A stretch of DNA of 64,000 bases from UBA6054 sp963975575 (GTDB lineage: Bacteria; Planctomycetota; Phycisphaerae; Phycisphaerales; UBA1924): the NCBI GenBank assembly GCA_963975575.1, contig CAXBHL010000001.1, positions 620,001 through 684,000 of the forward strand. The letters are read 5' to 3'. This document shows positions 1 through 6,807 of this stretch, piece after piece. The notes beneath the pieces are model-generated. The model was given only the letters and a program-made list of their open reading frames with translations, did not search any database and was not told the origin of the DNA. Numbering within the stretch: the stretch's first letter is position 1; each line of letters starts with the position of its first letter. A program made the translations under genes and the position numbers.

Positions 1-8
1 GGGTCCAA

Positions 9-27
9 TGCCCCCGGTTCTGGGGCA
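9..27 (+). terminator. possible terminator hairpin of an upstream gene
   Basis: TGCCCC and GGGGCA pair across a short loop and are followed by a T-containing stretch (CGTTTCGTT). It could end a gene lying left of the window. The T-run is interrupted, so this is weak. Confidence 0.25.
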
Positions 28-117
28 CGTTTCGTTCAAGCCGTGTGCACTGACCCCGCGGTTCGGGGGCCGGCGTTCGCCGGATGGTTCGCGTGTTCCG
101 AAAACAGGAGTCTGCCG

Positions 118-1086
118 ATGCGCCGATCCAAGGCCCGTCCGAGCGCGTTCACGCTGATTGAGCTGCTGGTGGTGATCGCGATCATCGCCCTGCTGATCGG
201 CATCCTGCTGCCGGCGGTGGGCAAGGCCCGCAAGTCGGCCCAGCTGACCGTGAGCCTGTCGAACCTCCGCCAGAACGCGATGCTCTTCCACTTCTACTCC
301 GCGGACAACGCGGACGACATGATCAACCCCTTCACCTCCAACCGCATGTGCGGCAACAACTACGCCTGGCTGTGGGTCAAAAACCGCGAATGCCAGCAGG
401 GCTGGGTGTACCAGCGGTACGGTTCGTTCATGCCCGTGGAGATCGAGTCCGAGCCCTACGGCTTCCACTGGCTGGCCCACACGCTCTACGACGACGCGGC
501 AGAAATCTCCCGCATCGGCACCATCGTCGCGCCGGGTGACAAGGCGCTCGCCGCGTGGTTCCAGGAGAACACGGGCGGCAACGCCCAGACGAACCTGAAC
601 TGGATCTTCCCGACCAGCTACTGGTACCCGCCGGTGTTCTGGCAGGACGAGAAGCGGTTCGACTCGGCCCTGCGCCCGCAGGCCAACCCCACCAACCGGT
701 TCTTCATCAAGCGCAACAAGATGTCCGGCGTGTCCTACACCGCCGAGAAGGTCGTTCTGTTCGAGAACATGGACTACGCCGGCCAGGTGCCGCTGCAGTT
801 CAACCAGCCCGGCGCCAAGCCGCAGGTCGCCCTGATCGACGGCAGCGCCAAGTCGGTCTCGACCTCGCAGATCATCGCCGACACGGACGAGAACTCCTTC
901 GCCCCGGGCCTGCGCAACTTCGACGGGCTCGGCCTGCCGGCCGGCCCGTGGCAGCCGCCCCTCAACGGCATGCGGGCGCTCGAGTACTCGGACCGTCAGG
1001 GGTTCGATTGGAAGTACGGCGACTGGGGATACCTGTGGGCGACCCGCCTGGGCATCCGCGGGCGGGACTTCATCGCCGCCAACTGA
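118..1086 (+). CDS. prepilin-like protein with type IV pilin/T2SS N-terminal methylation domain
   Basis: Protein of 322 residues. After a short basic leader (MRRSKARPSA) comes the classic prepilin motif FTLIELLVVIAIIALL near residues 11-26: a phenylalanine cleavage site, glutamate at mature position 5 and one hydrophobic helix. The rest is a globular extracytoplasmic domain rich in Trp and Tyr. The start is the ATG at 118, with GGAG well spaced upstream; a longer reading frame from 43 lacks such support and would bury the leader. Planctomycetes carry many such pseudopilin-like proteins, whose exact roles are mostly unknown; no other pilus or secretion genes lie nearby. It is followed 39 bases later by a small membrane protein and may be co-transcribed with it. 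The specific function is not recognised. Confidence 0.85.
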   Translation: MRRSKARPSAFTLIELLVVIAIIALLIGILLPAVGKARKSAQLTVSLSNLRQNAMLFHFYSADNADDMINPFTSNRMCGNNYAWLWVKNRECQQGWVYQRYGSFMPVEIESEPYGFHWLAHTLYDDAAEISRIGTIVAPGDKALAAWFQENTGGNAQTNLNWIFPTSYWYPPVFWQDEKRFDSALRPQANPTNRFFIKRNKMSGVSYTAEKVVLFENMDYAGQVPLQFNQPGAKPQVALIDGSAKSVSTSQIIADTDENSFAPGLRNFDGLGLPAGPWQPPLNGMRALEYSDRQGFDWKYGDWGYLWATRLGIRGRDFIAAN

Positions 1087-1125
1087 TCCGCACGCCTCCC
1101 CAGACCGACAAGGACCCTCCCGACC

Positions 1126-1395
1126 ATGTCCGACCGAGCCGATTCCCGCAAGCGTCTGGTGCTCCTGTTCGTCCTGCTCGTCGCGGCGGGCGGGGGCCTG
1201 TTCTGGGTCAACACCCGCCCGGGCGAGACCACCGATACCGCACTGCAGACCAAGGTGGACGACCTGCAGGCGATCCTCGATGACGCGAAGGCCGAGCAGG
1301 AGAAGCAGCCCCAGCCCGAGTTCGACCCCGGCGCGGGCGATTCCAGCGGTGTGACCGATATGCGCGGCGGCGGCAGCAGCGGCAGCGGCGGATGA
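1126..1395 (+). CDS. small single-pass membrane protein, unknown function
   Basis: Protein of 89 residues: a short basic N-terminus, one membrane helix (about residues 10-27, VLLFVLLVAAGGGLFWV), then a charged, probably helical stretch with many Gln/Glu/Lys residues, and a Gly/Ser-rich tail (GGGSSGSGG). AAGGA lies about ten bases before the ATG. It sits just downstream of the prepilin-like gene, on the same strand, and converges with the FliN-like gene 15 bases further on. No family is recognised. The position suggests a partner of the prepilin-like protein, which is only inference. Confidence 0.65.
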   Translation: MSDRADSRKRLVLLFVLLVAAGGGLFWVNTRPGETTDTALQTKVDDLQAILDDAKAEQEKQPQPEFDPGAGDSSGVTDMRGGGSSGSGG

Positions 1396-1410
1396 ATCCG
1401 GCCGGAGGCG

Positions 1411-1749
1411 TCAGTCCTGCGAGAGCAGCGCCGCGGCGACCTCGTCGGGGTTGACCTGATCCGCCTCGGCGCCGGCCTCTTCCGCGGTGCCGAGGGCCGC
1501 GATCCGGCTGCCCGGATCGCCCACGAAGGTCACCCGCACGCCGAAGTTCTCGCCGATCTTGACCGCCCGCCCGTTGCCGATGGGCCGGTTGTTGATCCGC
1601 AGTTCCAGGTCCTCTTCCGCGCTCTTGGCCAGTTCGACGATGGTGCCGGGCACGAAGTCCCGCACGTCGCCCAGACGCATGGTCCGCTCGCCGAGGACCA
1701 CCACCAGCGGGACGTCCAGGCGCAGGATTGTGGCCAGATCGGTCTTCAT
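1411..1749 (-). CDS. fliN: FliN/SpoA-domain flagellar motor switch protein
   Basis: Protein of 112 residues. Residues 1-80 match a SpoA (FliN/FliM C-terminal) domain: an LDVPLVVVLGERTMRLGDV strand-helix unit, then PGTIVELAKSAEEDLELRINNRPIGNGRAV and GENFGVRVTFV, followed by an acidic Ala/Glu-rich tail. FliN forms the C-ring of the flagellar motor and binds CheY-P. The size fits a minimal FliN without a long N-terminal extension. The ATG at 1749 has GGAGG just upstream; a much longer open frame running in from 3231 is only the shadow of fabF. It stands apart from other flagellar genes, but a chemotaxis operon lies 21 kb away, and it has a sigma-54-like promoter. A SpoA protein of an injectisome is an alternative, though no such genes are visible. 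Confidence 0.85.
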   Translation of the reverse strand: MKTDLATILRLDVPLVVVLGERTMRLGDVRDFVPGTIVELAKSAEEDLELRINNRPIGNGRAVKIGENFGVRVTFVGDPGSRIAALGTAEEAGAEADQVNPDEVAAALLSQD

Positions 1750-1832
1750 GCGCCCTCCATCGGCAAAGCCTGCGCGTCGGTTGACCCGCGCCGGGGCTCC
1801 GCCCCTCGGCCCGGGTTCGGAGGAGAGGGATC

Positions 1833-1846
1833 GCAACGGGCGTGCC
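1833..1846 (-). promoter_or_regulatory. sigma-54-like -24/-12 promoter of the FliN-like gene
   Basis: Read on the minus strand: GGCACG, four bases, TTGCG, which gives the diagnostic GG-N10-GC spacing of an RpoN promoter (consensus TGGCACG-N4-TTGCW). It would start transcription near 1822, about 73 bases before the ATG. RpoN control of flagellar genes is common in other phyla. Seen by eye only. Confidence 0.55.
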
Positions 1847-1868
1847 GGATGTCGGGAGGGGGAGGGGA

Positions 1869-1990
1869 GGTACGCAGAGGTGCAGAGATCACGCAGAGAA
1901 CGCTGAGAAATGGCTTGGGGTCCGGATCGGACCCGAATCCTTTCCCGGCGGCCTCTGCGTGGCCTCGCTCTGGGTTCTCTGCGTACCTCT
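1869..1990. repeat. imperfect inverted repeat built from ACGCAGAG units
   Basis: The left arm begins GAGGTACGCAGAG (from 1868) and repeats GCAGAG/ACGCAGAG units up to about 1904. The right arm (1951-1990) holds CTCTGCG units and ends CTCTGCGTACCTC, the exact reverse complement of the left start. The centre contains a small GGGTCC-N5-GGACCC palindrome (1918-1934). It fills the gap between fabF and the FliN-like gene. ACGCAGAG-type dispersed repeats occur, from memory, in many unrelated environmental genomes; the origin is unknown. Confidence 0.7.
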
Positions 1991-2039
1991 TCCGGCTCGC
2001 TGCGATTTGGTCGGGGGGAGGGGCGGGGGCGGCGGGGGG

Positions 2040-3311
2040 TCAGCCGTCGTAGCGGGCCGAGATCAGGCAGACGTTGTGGCCGCCGAAGCCGAAGGTGTTG
2101 TTCATCGCGTAGCGGACGGGCATTTCGCGGGCGGTGTTGGGGACCAGGTCGATGCCCTGGCACTGCTCGTCCACGGTGTCGAGGTTGATGGTGGGGGCGA
2201 CCACCGAGTCGTTGTGGGCGTGGAGGCAGGCGATCATCTCGACCGCGCCCGAGGCGCCCAGGGTGTGCCCGTGGACGGACTTGGTCGAGGACATGACCAG
2301 CCCGTTGCCGGCCCTGGCGTGCTCGCCGAAAATCTTGCGGACGGCCGCGACCTCGGCCAGGTCGCCCAGGGGGGTCGAGGTGCCGTGGGCGTTGATGTAG
2401 TCGATGTCGGTGGTGTTCAGGCCGGCGTCTTCCAGGGCCCAGCGCATGGCGTTGCCCGCGCCGCGGCCTTCCGAGTCCGGGGCGGTGATGTGCCCGGCGT
2501 CGGAGGAGTTGCCGAACCCGACCAGCTCGCCGAGGATGTTGGCCCCGCGGGCCCTGGCGTGCTCTTCGGACTCGAGGACGTACATGGCCGCACCCTCGGC
2601 CAGGACGAAGCCGTCGCGGTCGGCGTCGAAGGGGCGGCTGGCCTTTTCCGGGGCGTCGTTGCGGGTCGAGAGGGCCCGCATGACCATGAAGGCGCCGATG
2701 CACAGGGGGGTGACCGCGGCCTCGGCGCCGCCGGCGAGCATGACGTCGGCGTGCCCGCGCCGGATGTAGCCCATGGCGTCGCCGATGGCGTGGCCGGACG
2801 AGGCGCACGCCGTGGCGTGGGCCGAGGCGGGGCCCTGCAGGTTGAAGCGGATGGAGATGTTGCCGGTGACGGCGTTGACCATCAGGCGGGGCACGGTGAA
2901 GGGGGAGAGTCGTCCCGGGCCCTTGTTGTGGAGGACGACGACGCCGTCCTCGATGGTCTGGATGCCCCCGATGCCCGAGCCGACGACGATGCCGCGCCGG
3001 CTGGGATCGCCCTGGGTGAAATCCAGGCCCGAGTGGCGGACGGCTTCCTCGGCCGCCCCCATGCCCAGCAGGGTGCATCGGTCGATGCGCTTGGACTCGC
3101 GGTGCTCGAGGAAGTCGCAGGTCCAGTCGCGGACCTGCCCGGCGATGCGGACGGTCCAGCCCTCGAAATCGTCGAAGTTGGGCAGGTCGGTCTGCTTGAT
3201 GCCGGAGCGTCCGTCCCGCATGCCGGCCCACGTTTCGGGGGCGGAGTGCGCGAGATCGGTGAGCGCGCCGTACCCGGTGACCACGACGCGGCGTCCGTTC
3301 GAGTGACTCAT
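2040..3311 (-). CDS. fabF: beta-ketoacyl-[ACP] synthase II
   Basis: Protein of 423 residues, the usual FabF length. It condenses malonyl-ACP with acyl-ACP in fatty acid elongation. The thiolase-fold triad is complete: Cys169 in the nucleophile elbow TACASSGH, His309 in NAHGTSTPLGD and His349 in KSVHGHTLGASG, with the conserved Lys344. The N-terminus (RRVVVTGYGALT) is typical. The ATG at 3311 has AGGAAAG upstream. The acyl carrier protein gene lies 87 bases upstream on the same strand, the common acpP-fabF pairing, and both probably share the promoter in front of acpP. The cell could carry further KAS paralogues, so the exact chain-length role is uncertain, but the family is not. Confidence 0.97.
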   Translation of the reverse strand: MSHSNGRRVVVTGYGALTDLAHSAPETWAGMRDGRSGIKQTDLPNFDDFEGWTVRIAGQVRDWTCDFLEHRESKRIDRCTLLGMGAAEEAVRHSGLDFTQGDPSRRGIVVGSGIGGIQTIEDGVVVLHNKGPGRLSPFTVPRLMVNAVTGNISIRFNLQGPASAHATACASSGHAIGDAMGYIRRGHADVMLAGGAEAAVTPLCIGAFMVMRALSTRNDAPEKASRPFDADRDGFVLAEGAAMYVLESEEHARARGANILGELVGFGNSSDAGHITAPDSEGRGAGNAMRWALEDAGLNTTDIDYINAHGTSTPLGDLAEVAAVRKIFGEHARAGNGLVMSSTKSVHGHTLGASGAVEMIACLHAHNDSVVAPTINLDTVDEQCQGIDLVPNTAREMPVRYAMNNTFGFGGHNVCLISARYDG

Positions 3312-3398
3312 GGCTTTCCTGGCTCCGGGGTCACGCCGGGATGGCCCGCGGGCCCGGATGCGGTGGCTCCGGGCCTGTGGGTCGGCGTCCGGGCGGTC

Positions 3399-3647
3399 TT
3401 ACTCGACGCCCTGGGCCTGCTTGATGAAGTCGATCGCCTGACCCACGGTCTGGATCTTCTCGGCCTGCTCGTCGGGGATGGAGGTCTCGAACTCGTCCTC
3501 GAACTCCATGACCAGCTCGACGGTGTCCAGCGAGTCGGCGTTCAGATCGTCGACGAAGTGCGTGTCGCGGGAGATCTTGGCCTTATCGGCACCCATCTGC
3601 TCGGCGACGATCTCGATCACCTTCGATTCGATTTCCTGTTCGGTCAC
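3399..3647 (-). CDS. acpP: acyl carrier protein
   Basis: Protein of 82 residues, highly acidic, with the phosphopantetheine site DLNADSLD; Ser39 is the attachment residue. The ends (IESKVIEIVAEQMG... and AIDFIKQ) are typical of fatty-acid-synthesis ACP. The start is a GTG at 3647 preceded by GGAG at eight bases; the in-frame extension up to 3764 has no ACP-like sequence and overlaps the promoter, so it was rejected. It is the first gene of an acpP-fabF operon. A sigma-70 promoter is seen about 80 bases upstream. Confidence 0.97.
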   Translation of the reverse strand: MTEQEIESKVIEIVAEQMGADKAKISRDTHFVDDLNADSLDTVELVMEFEDEFETSIPDEQAEKIQTVGQAIDFIKQAQGVE

Positions 3648-3730
3648 TGGGTCGTCTCCGGGTTTGCGTCCGCAGGGAAGGGGAAGGACGCACCTCGCGT
3701 CCTGCATGACCCCCTCGGTCGCAGGCGGCG

Positions 3731-3759
3731 ATTCTAGCCCCTCGCCGACACGCTGCCAA
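3731..3759 (-). promoter_or_regulatory. sigma-70 promoter of acpP-fabF
   Basis: On the minus strand TTGGCA, a 17-base spacer and TAGAAT. Start near 3724, giving a leader of about 77 bases before the acpP GTG. This is the only recognisable signal in the 324-base divergent gap 3648-3971; I saw nothing comparable for the plus-strand gene. Confidence 0.7.
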
Positions 3760-3971
3760 ACCACCCCCGGGCCCGCGCGTCACCTCAACGGGGGGATCTC
3801 CCCGGGCCCGCGTGTTCGCGGACCGGCCCATCCCGACCAGCCGCCCGTTCCGGCCCTGTTCGGAAGGCAAGCGGGCGTGGGGCGGGCGGCGGGGGTCAGG
3901 ACATCGCACGATCCGCCGATGACCCGTCACAGCCCCGGGCGGACGCCCGGGACATGTCTGGGAGGACAGGG

Positions 3972-4778
3972 ATGGCATCGATGCCCAAGGAGCCGGAAGC
4001 GTTCGCCGAACAGGTCGCAAGGCTCATCCAGAGGATGCAGCCCGGCTTCCGCATCGACCGGGTCGGTCCCCGCGAGTTGCTCGTCAACGGGCGGCGGCTG
4101 GACCTGGAGAACCTCTTCCGGATGGTCGCCCATGAGCCCGACCGGGGCACGGACATCGTCGAGCACTTCCTCGACCAGCTCTTCACGGGCGAGACCCTCG
4201 ACGTGGGCGAGACCCCGTTCGAGATGGCCAAGGCCCGCGTGATGCCCCGCATCCAGCCCGAGTCGATCTTCCAGCACCTCTCGCGGGAGCTGGTGGCCCA
4301 CGTGCCGTACGTCAACGACACGGTGGTGGTGTTCGTGCTCGACATGCCGCACATGACGGTGAGCATCACGACCGAGCAGGTGGTCAAGTGGGGCATCACC
4401 GTCGAGCAGCTCGACGATCTCGCCCGCGAGAACCTCGAGCTGTACGCGCCGGAGCTGGAGCTGCAGGTGATCGACTCGGCCGAGGGCGGCCGGGCGGTGA
4501 TCGTGGCCGAGCAGGACGGGTACGACGCGGCCAGGCTGCTGCTGGGCGACCTGCACGGGCGTCTGGCGGCCAAGCTGGGCCCGGACTTCTTCGTCGCAAC
4601 CCCGGCGCGGGACATGTTCATCGCGATGAGCTGCGAGCCGGAGGAGTTCGTCACCCGGCTGCGGGACCGCGTGGAGGAAGACTTCACCCGCCTGCCCTAC
4701 CCGATCACCAAGGACCTGTTCCTGGTCACGCGCGACGGCGTGGCGGGGACGACCTGGATGCGGCGAAAGGCGGCCTGA
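3972..4778 (+). CDS. DUF1444 (YtpQ-like) family protein
   Basis: Protein of 268 residues, soluble, no signal peptide. The overall pattern (PGFRIDRVGPRELLVNGRRLDLENLFRMV near the start, an ITTEQVVKWGITVEQLDDLARENL stretch in the middle, then a region with FIAMSCEPEEFVTRLRDRVEEDF) resembles DUF1444/YtpQ, a conserved bacterial family without established biochemical function. The ATG at 3972 has GGAGG six bases upstream; the frame also opens at 3954 with poorer support. It is divergent from acpP and convergent with the FkbM gene, nine bases apart, so it is probably a single-gene unit. The role is unknown. Confidence 0.8.
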   Translation: MASMPKEPEAFAEQVARLIQRMQPGFRIDRVGPRELLVNGRRLDLENLFRMVAHEPDRGTDIVEHFLDQLFTGETLDVGETPFEMAKARVMPRIQPESIFQHLSRELVAHVPYVNDTVVVFVLDMPHMTVSITTEQVVKWGITVEQLDDLARENLELYAPELELQVIDSAEGGRAVIVAEQDGYDAARLLLGDLHGRLAAKLGPDFFVATPARDMFIAMSCEPEEFVTRLRDRVEEDFTRLPYPITKDLFLVTRDGVAGTTWMRRKAA

Positions 4779-4787
4779 GCGGGCGGC

Positions 4788-5504
4788 TCAGGCGGCGGGC
4801 TCGAAGATGTAGTTCAGGTACGGCAGGTCGATGTCGGCCCGGTGCGCGGCGAGCTGCGTGATCGGGTGGCGGTGGCGTCCGTGCATGAACCAGCCTCGGT
4901 AGCCGAGCTCCTCGAAGTCTCGGAACACGCCGCCCTCGGCGGCCTCGGCGTCGTGGCACTCGAACAGCACGCACGGGCGGTGCCGGCGGAGCGTCTCTTT
5001 CGCCCCGCGGAACACGGCGCGCTCGTGGCCCTCGACATCGCACTTGATGAAGCCGATAGGCCTGGCGGGCGGGTGGGCCGCGAAGTGCGCGTCCAGCGTG
5101 GTCAGGGGGATGGTGAACTCGACGGTGTTGGGGCGGTTGGTGCGGTCGATCGAGGCGCCGCCGGTGTGGTCGCCGACGCGGCGCATGGTGGCCTGGCCGG
5201 GCGCGTCCGAGAGGCCGGACTCGACGAGCTCGAAGTGCTTGATCCAGAAGAACGAGGTCCGGAAGTCGTGGAGCTGGCGGATCATCTCCGGTTGGGGCTC
5301 GAAGGCGACGACCCGGCCGGTGGGTCCGACGGCCTTGGACATCCAGTAGGAGAAGATGCCGCGGTGGGCCCCGATGTCCACAGCCGTGCTGCCGGTCAGG
5401 TCGAGCGAGCGGAGGTAGGCGATCTCGGCGCGCTCGGTCCGCAGGCGGTACCGCCAGGCGCGGTGCAGGAAATGGGCGTGGCCGATGGGGCCGAGTCCGG
5501 GCAT
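4788..5504 (-). CDS. FkbM-type SAM-dependent methyltransferase
   Basis: Protein of 238 residues. Motif I of a Rossmann methyltransferase is clear (AVDIGAHRGIFSYWM, residues 41-55), followed by VVAFEPQPEM and the FkbM hallmark IGFIKCDVEGHERAVFRGA. FkbM enzymes O-methylate sugars, antibiotics or glycans; the substrate cannot be told here. No sugar or polyketide cluster surrounds it. The ATG at 5504 has no Shine-Dalgarno, but TAGACT lies exactly six bases upstream, suggesting a leaderless mRNA. It is divergent from the glutamine amidotransferase gene, with only 80 bases between the starts. Confidence 0.88.
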   Translation of the reverse strand: MPGLGPIGHAHFLHRAWRYRLRTERAEIAYLRSLDLTGSTAVDIGAHRGIFSYWMSKAVGPTGRVVAFEPQPEMIRQLHDFRTSFFWIKHFELVESGLSDAPGQATMRRVGDHTGGASIDRTNRPNTVEFTIPLTTLDAHFAAHPPARPIGFIKCDVEGHERAVFRGAKETLRRHRPCVLFECHDAEAAEGGVFRDFEELGYRGWFMHGRHRHPITQLAAHRADIDLPYLNYIFEPAA

Positions 5505-5510
5505 GGGACC

Positions 5511-5516
5511 AGTCTA
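5511..5516 (-). promoter_or_regulatory. putative leaderless -10 element of the FkbM gene
   Basis: TAGACT on the minus strand, six bases before the ATG, so transcription would begin at or next to the start codon. No -35 is evident. Confidence 0.45.
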
Positions 5517-5572
5517 GCGGTTCGGCCGGGCGGTCGGTCGCGTGGGGCGTCCCGGTGGGGTGTCCGCGCGGA

Positions 5573-5578
5573 TACCCT
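5573..5578 (+). promoter_or_regulatory. putative leaderless -10 element of the amidotransferase gene
   Basis: TACCCT followed by six bases (TGGCTC) and the GTG start. purC carries the same GGATACCCT string at the same distance. Confidence 0.45.
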
Positions 5579-5584
5579 TGGCTC

Positions 5585-6286
5585 GTGATCCTGCTCATCG
5601 ATAACTACGACAGCTTTACCTGGAACCTGGTCCAGCGTCTGGGCGAGATGGACCGCTCGCTCGAGCCGGGTCGGGACCTGGTGGTCGTGCGCAACGACGA
5701 GATCGACCCGGCCTGCATCGAGCACATGGACGCCGGGGCGGGGCCGACGCACATCATCATCTCTCCCGGGCCCTGCACGCCGAGGGAGGCGGGGATCTCG
5801 GGCGAAGTCATCCGCCGGTACGCCGGGCGGTATCCGATCCTGGGGGTGTGCCTGGGCCACCAGTGCATGGCCGACCAGAACGGGATGGTGGTGGGGCGGC
5901 ACCCGGTGCTGATGCACGGCAAGACCAGCGTGATCTGCCACGACGGGCGGGGGCTGTACGAGGGCATCGCCAGCCCGACGACGGTCGCCCGGTACCACTC
6001 GCTGGTGGTGGCCCGGAACACCATCCCGACCGGGACGGACGGCTCGGGCAACCGGTGGTCGGTCTCCTCCTGGTGCACGGACGTGATCGACGGCGTCGAG
6101 ACCGAGGTGGTCATGGGCCTGCGTCGGGAGTGGTCCGACCCGGCCATGCAGCCGCTGGAGGGGGTCCAGTTCCATCCCGAGAGCTTCATGACGCCCGAGG
6201 GCCCGGCGATGCTGTGGAACTTCCTGCGTCAGGGCGTCCGCGGGCGGAAGGTCCCTCGCCCGGCGATGCTCGACGTGGTGGTCTAG
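5585..6286 (+). CDS. anthranilate/aminodeoxychorismate synthase glutamine amidotransferase subunit
   Basis: Protein of 233 residues, class I glutamine amidotransferase. It opens with the family signature ILLIDNYDSFTWN. The catalytic triad is present: Cys89 in GVCLGHQC, His197 and Glu199 in GVQFHPES. PGPCTP near residue 61 fits TrpG/PabA. It would hydrolyse glutamine to feed ammonia to TrpE or PabB for tryptophan or folate synthesis; neither synthase subunit is nearby, so TrpG and PabA cannot be separated, and one protein may serve both. The start is GTG at 5585, where homology begins; upstream residues are not conserved-looking and there is no Shine-Dalgarno. A stretch around residues 145-185 (GTDGSGNRWSVSSW...) seems longer than in compact TrpG. 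Confidence 0.9.
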   Translation: MILLIDNYDSFTWNLVQRLGEMDRSLEPGRDLVVVRNDEIDPACIEHMDAGAGPTHIIISPGPCTPREAGISGEVIRRYAGRYPILGVCLGHQCMADQNGMVVGRHPVLMHGKTSVICHDGRGLYEGIASPTTVARYHSLVVARNTIPTGTDGSGNRWSVSSWCTDVIDGVETEVVMGLRREWSDPAMQPLEGVQFHPESFMTPEGPAMLWNFLRQGVRGRKVPRPAMLDVVV

Positions 6287-6334
6287 ACCGCCCCTTTCGA
6301 GCATCCGGGCCCTCCCTGTTGCCCGGACGGGCAC

Positions 6335-6340
6335 TATCCT
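6335..6340 (+). promoter_or_regulatory. putative leaderless -10 element
   Basis: TATCCT five bases before the ATG at 6346; no Shine-Dalgarno in between. Confidence 0.4.
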
Positions 6341-6345
6341 TGGCC

Positions 6346-6801
6346 ATGCTCGACCCCGCACCGACGACCAAGCTCGACCCGTCCCTCGCCCGCGGCACGC
6401 TGGCGGAGATCCGCCCGGCCACGGCCACCCAGGCGTCGTTCATCGTGCTCACGGTGCCGAACACCGATTACCGCCTGCACCTGCGCCCGTTCAACGACGA
6501 CCTGTCGGTGTTCGAGGGCCGCGTGGGCCAGAAGGTGATCGGCCGGATCCGCGCAGAGGCGCGGCGGATCGACTCGGTCGGCGCCGGGGGGCGATTCGTG
6601 GAGCCCTGCTTCGGGCGGCCGCGTCGGGTGCAGGGGATGGTCCGCGGGGTCGTGCCGCAGGAGAACGCGGTGCTGGTGGGGGCGGGCGTGCCGGTGCACC
6701 TGGTGGTCACCGCTCCGGGCCAGATTCCGGGCCAGTTCACCGAGGACGACTTCGTGACGTGCGGCGTGAAGGACGGGGCGAGCTTCGAGCTGATGGAGTA
6801 A
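6346..6801 (+). CDS. conserved-looking hypothetical protein
   Basis: Protein of 151 residues, soluble, no signal peptide or membrane helix. It is rich in beta-strand-like segments (SFIVLTVP, YRLHLRPF, VIGRIRAEARRI, NAVLVGAGVPVHLVVTAP), which suggests a small beta-barrel, possibly an OB-fold; this is only an impression. The ATG follows a -10-like TATCCT by five bases. The stop codon lies six bases before the M48 protease gene, so the two are likely co-transcribed. No family is recognised. Confidence 0.7.
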   Translation: MLDPAPTTKLDPSLARGTLAEIRPATATQASFIVLTVPNTDYRLHLRPFNDDLSVFEGRVGQKVIGRIRAEARRIDSVGAGGRFVEPCFGRPRRVQGMVRGVVPQENAVLVGAGVPVHLVVTAPGQIPGQFTEDDFVTCGVKDGASFELME

Positions 6802-6807
6802 GGGGCG

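Noticed and set aside
1411..3231. A 606-codon minus-strand frame that would fuse a long N-terminal part to FliN
   Set aside because: The front part is the shadow of fabF and includes the intergenic repeat; the FliN domain starts at a good Shine-Dalgarno at 1749.
3583..3764. Longer acyl carrier protein starting at 3764
   Set aside because: The extension has no ACP similarity and covers the acpP promoter; the GTG at 3647 matches the family start.
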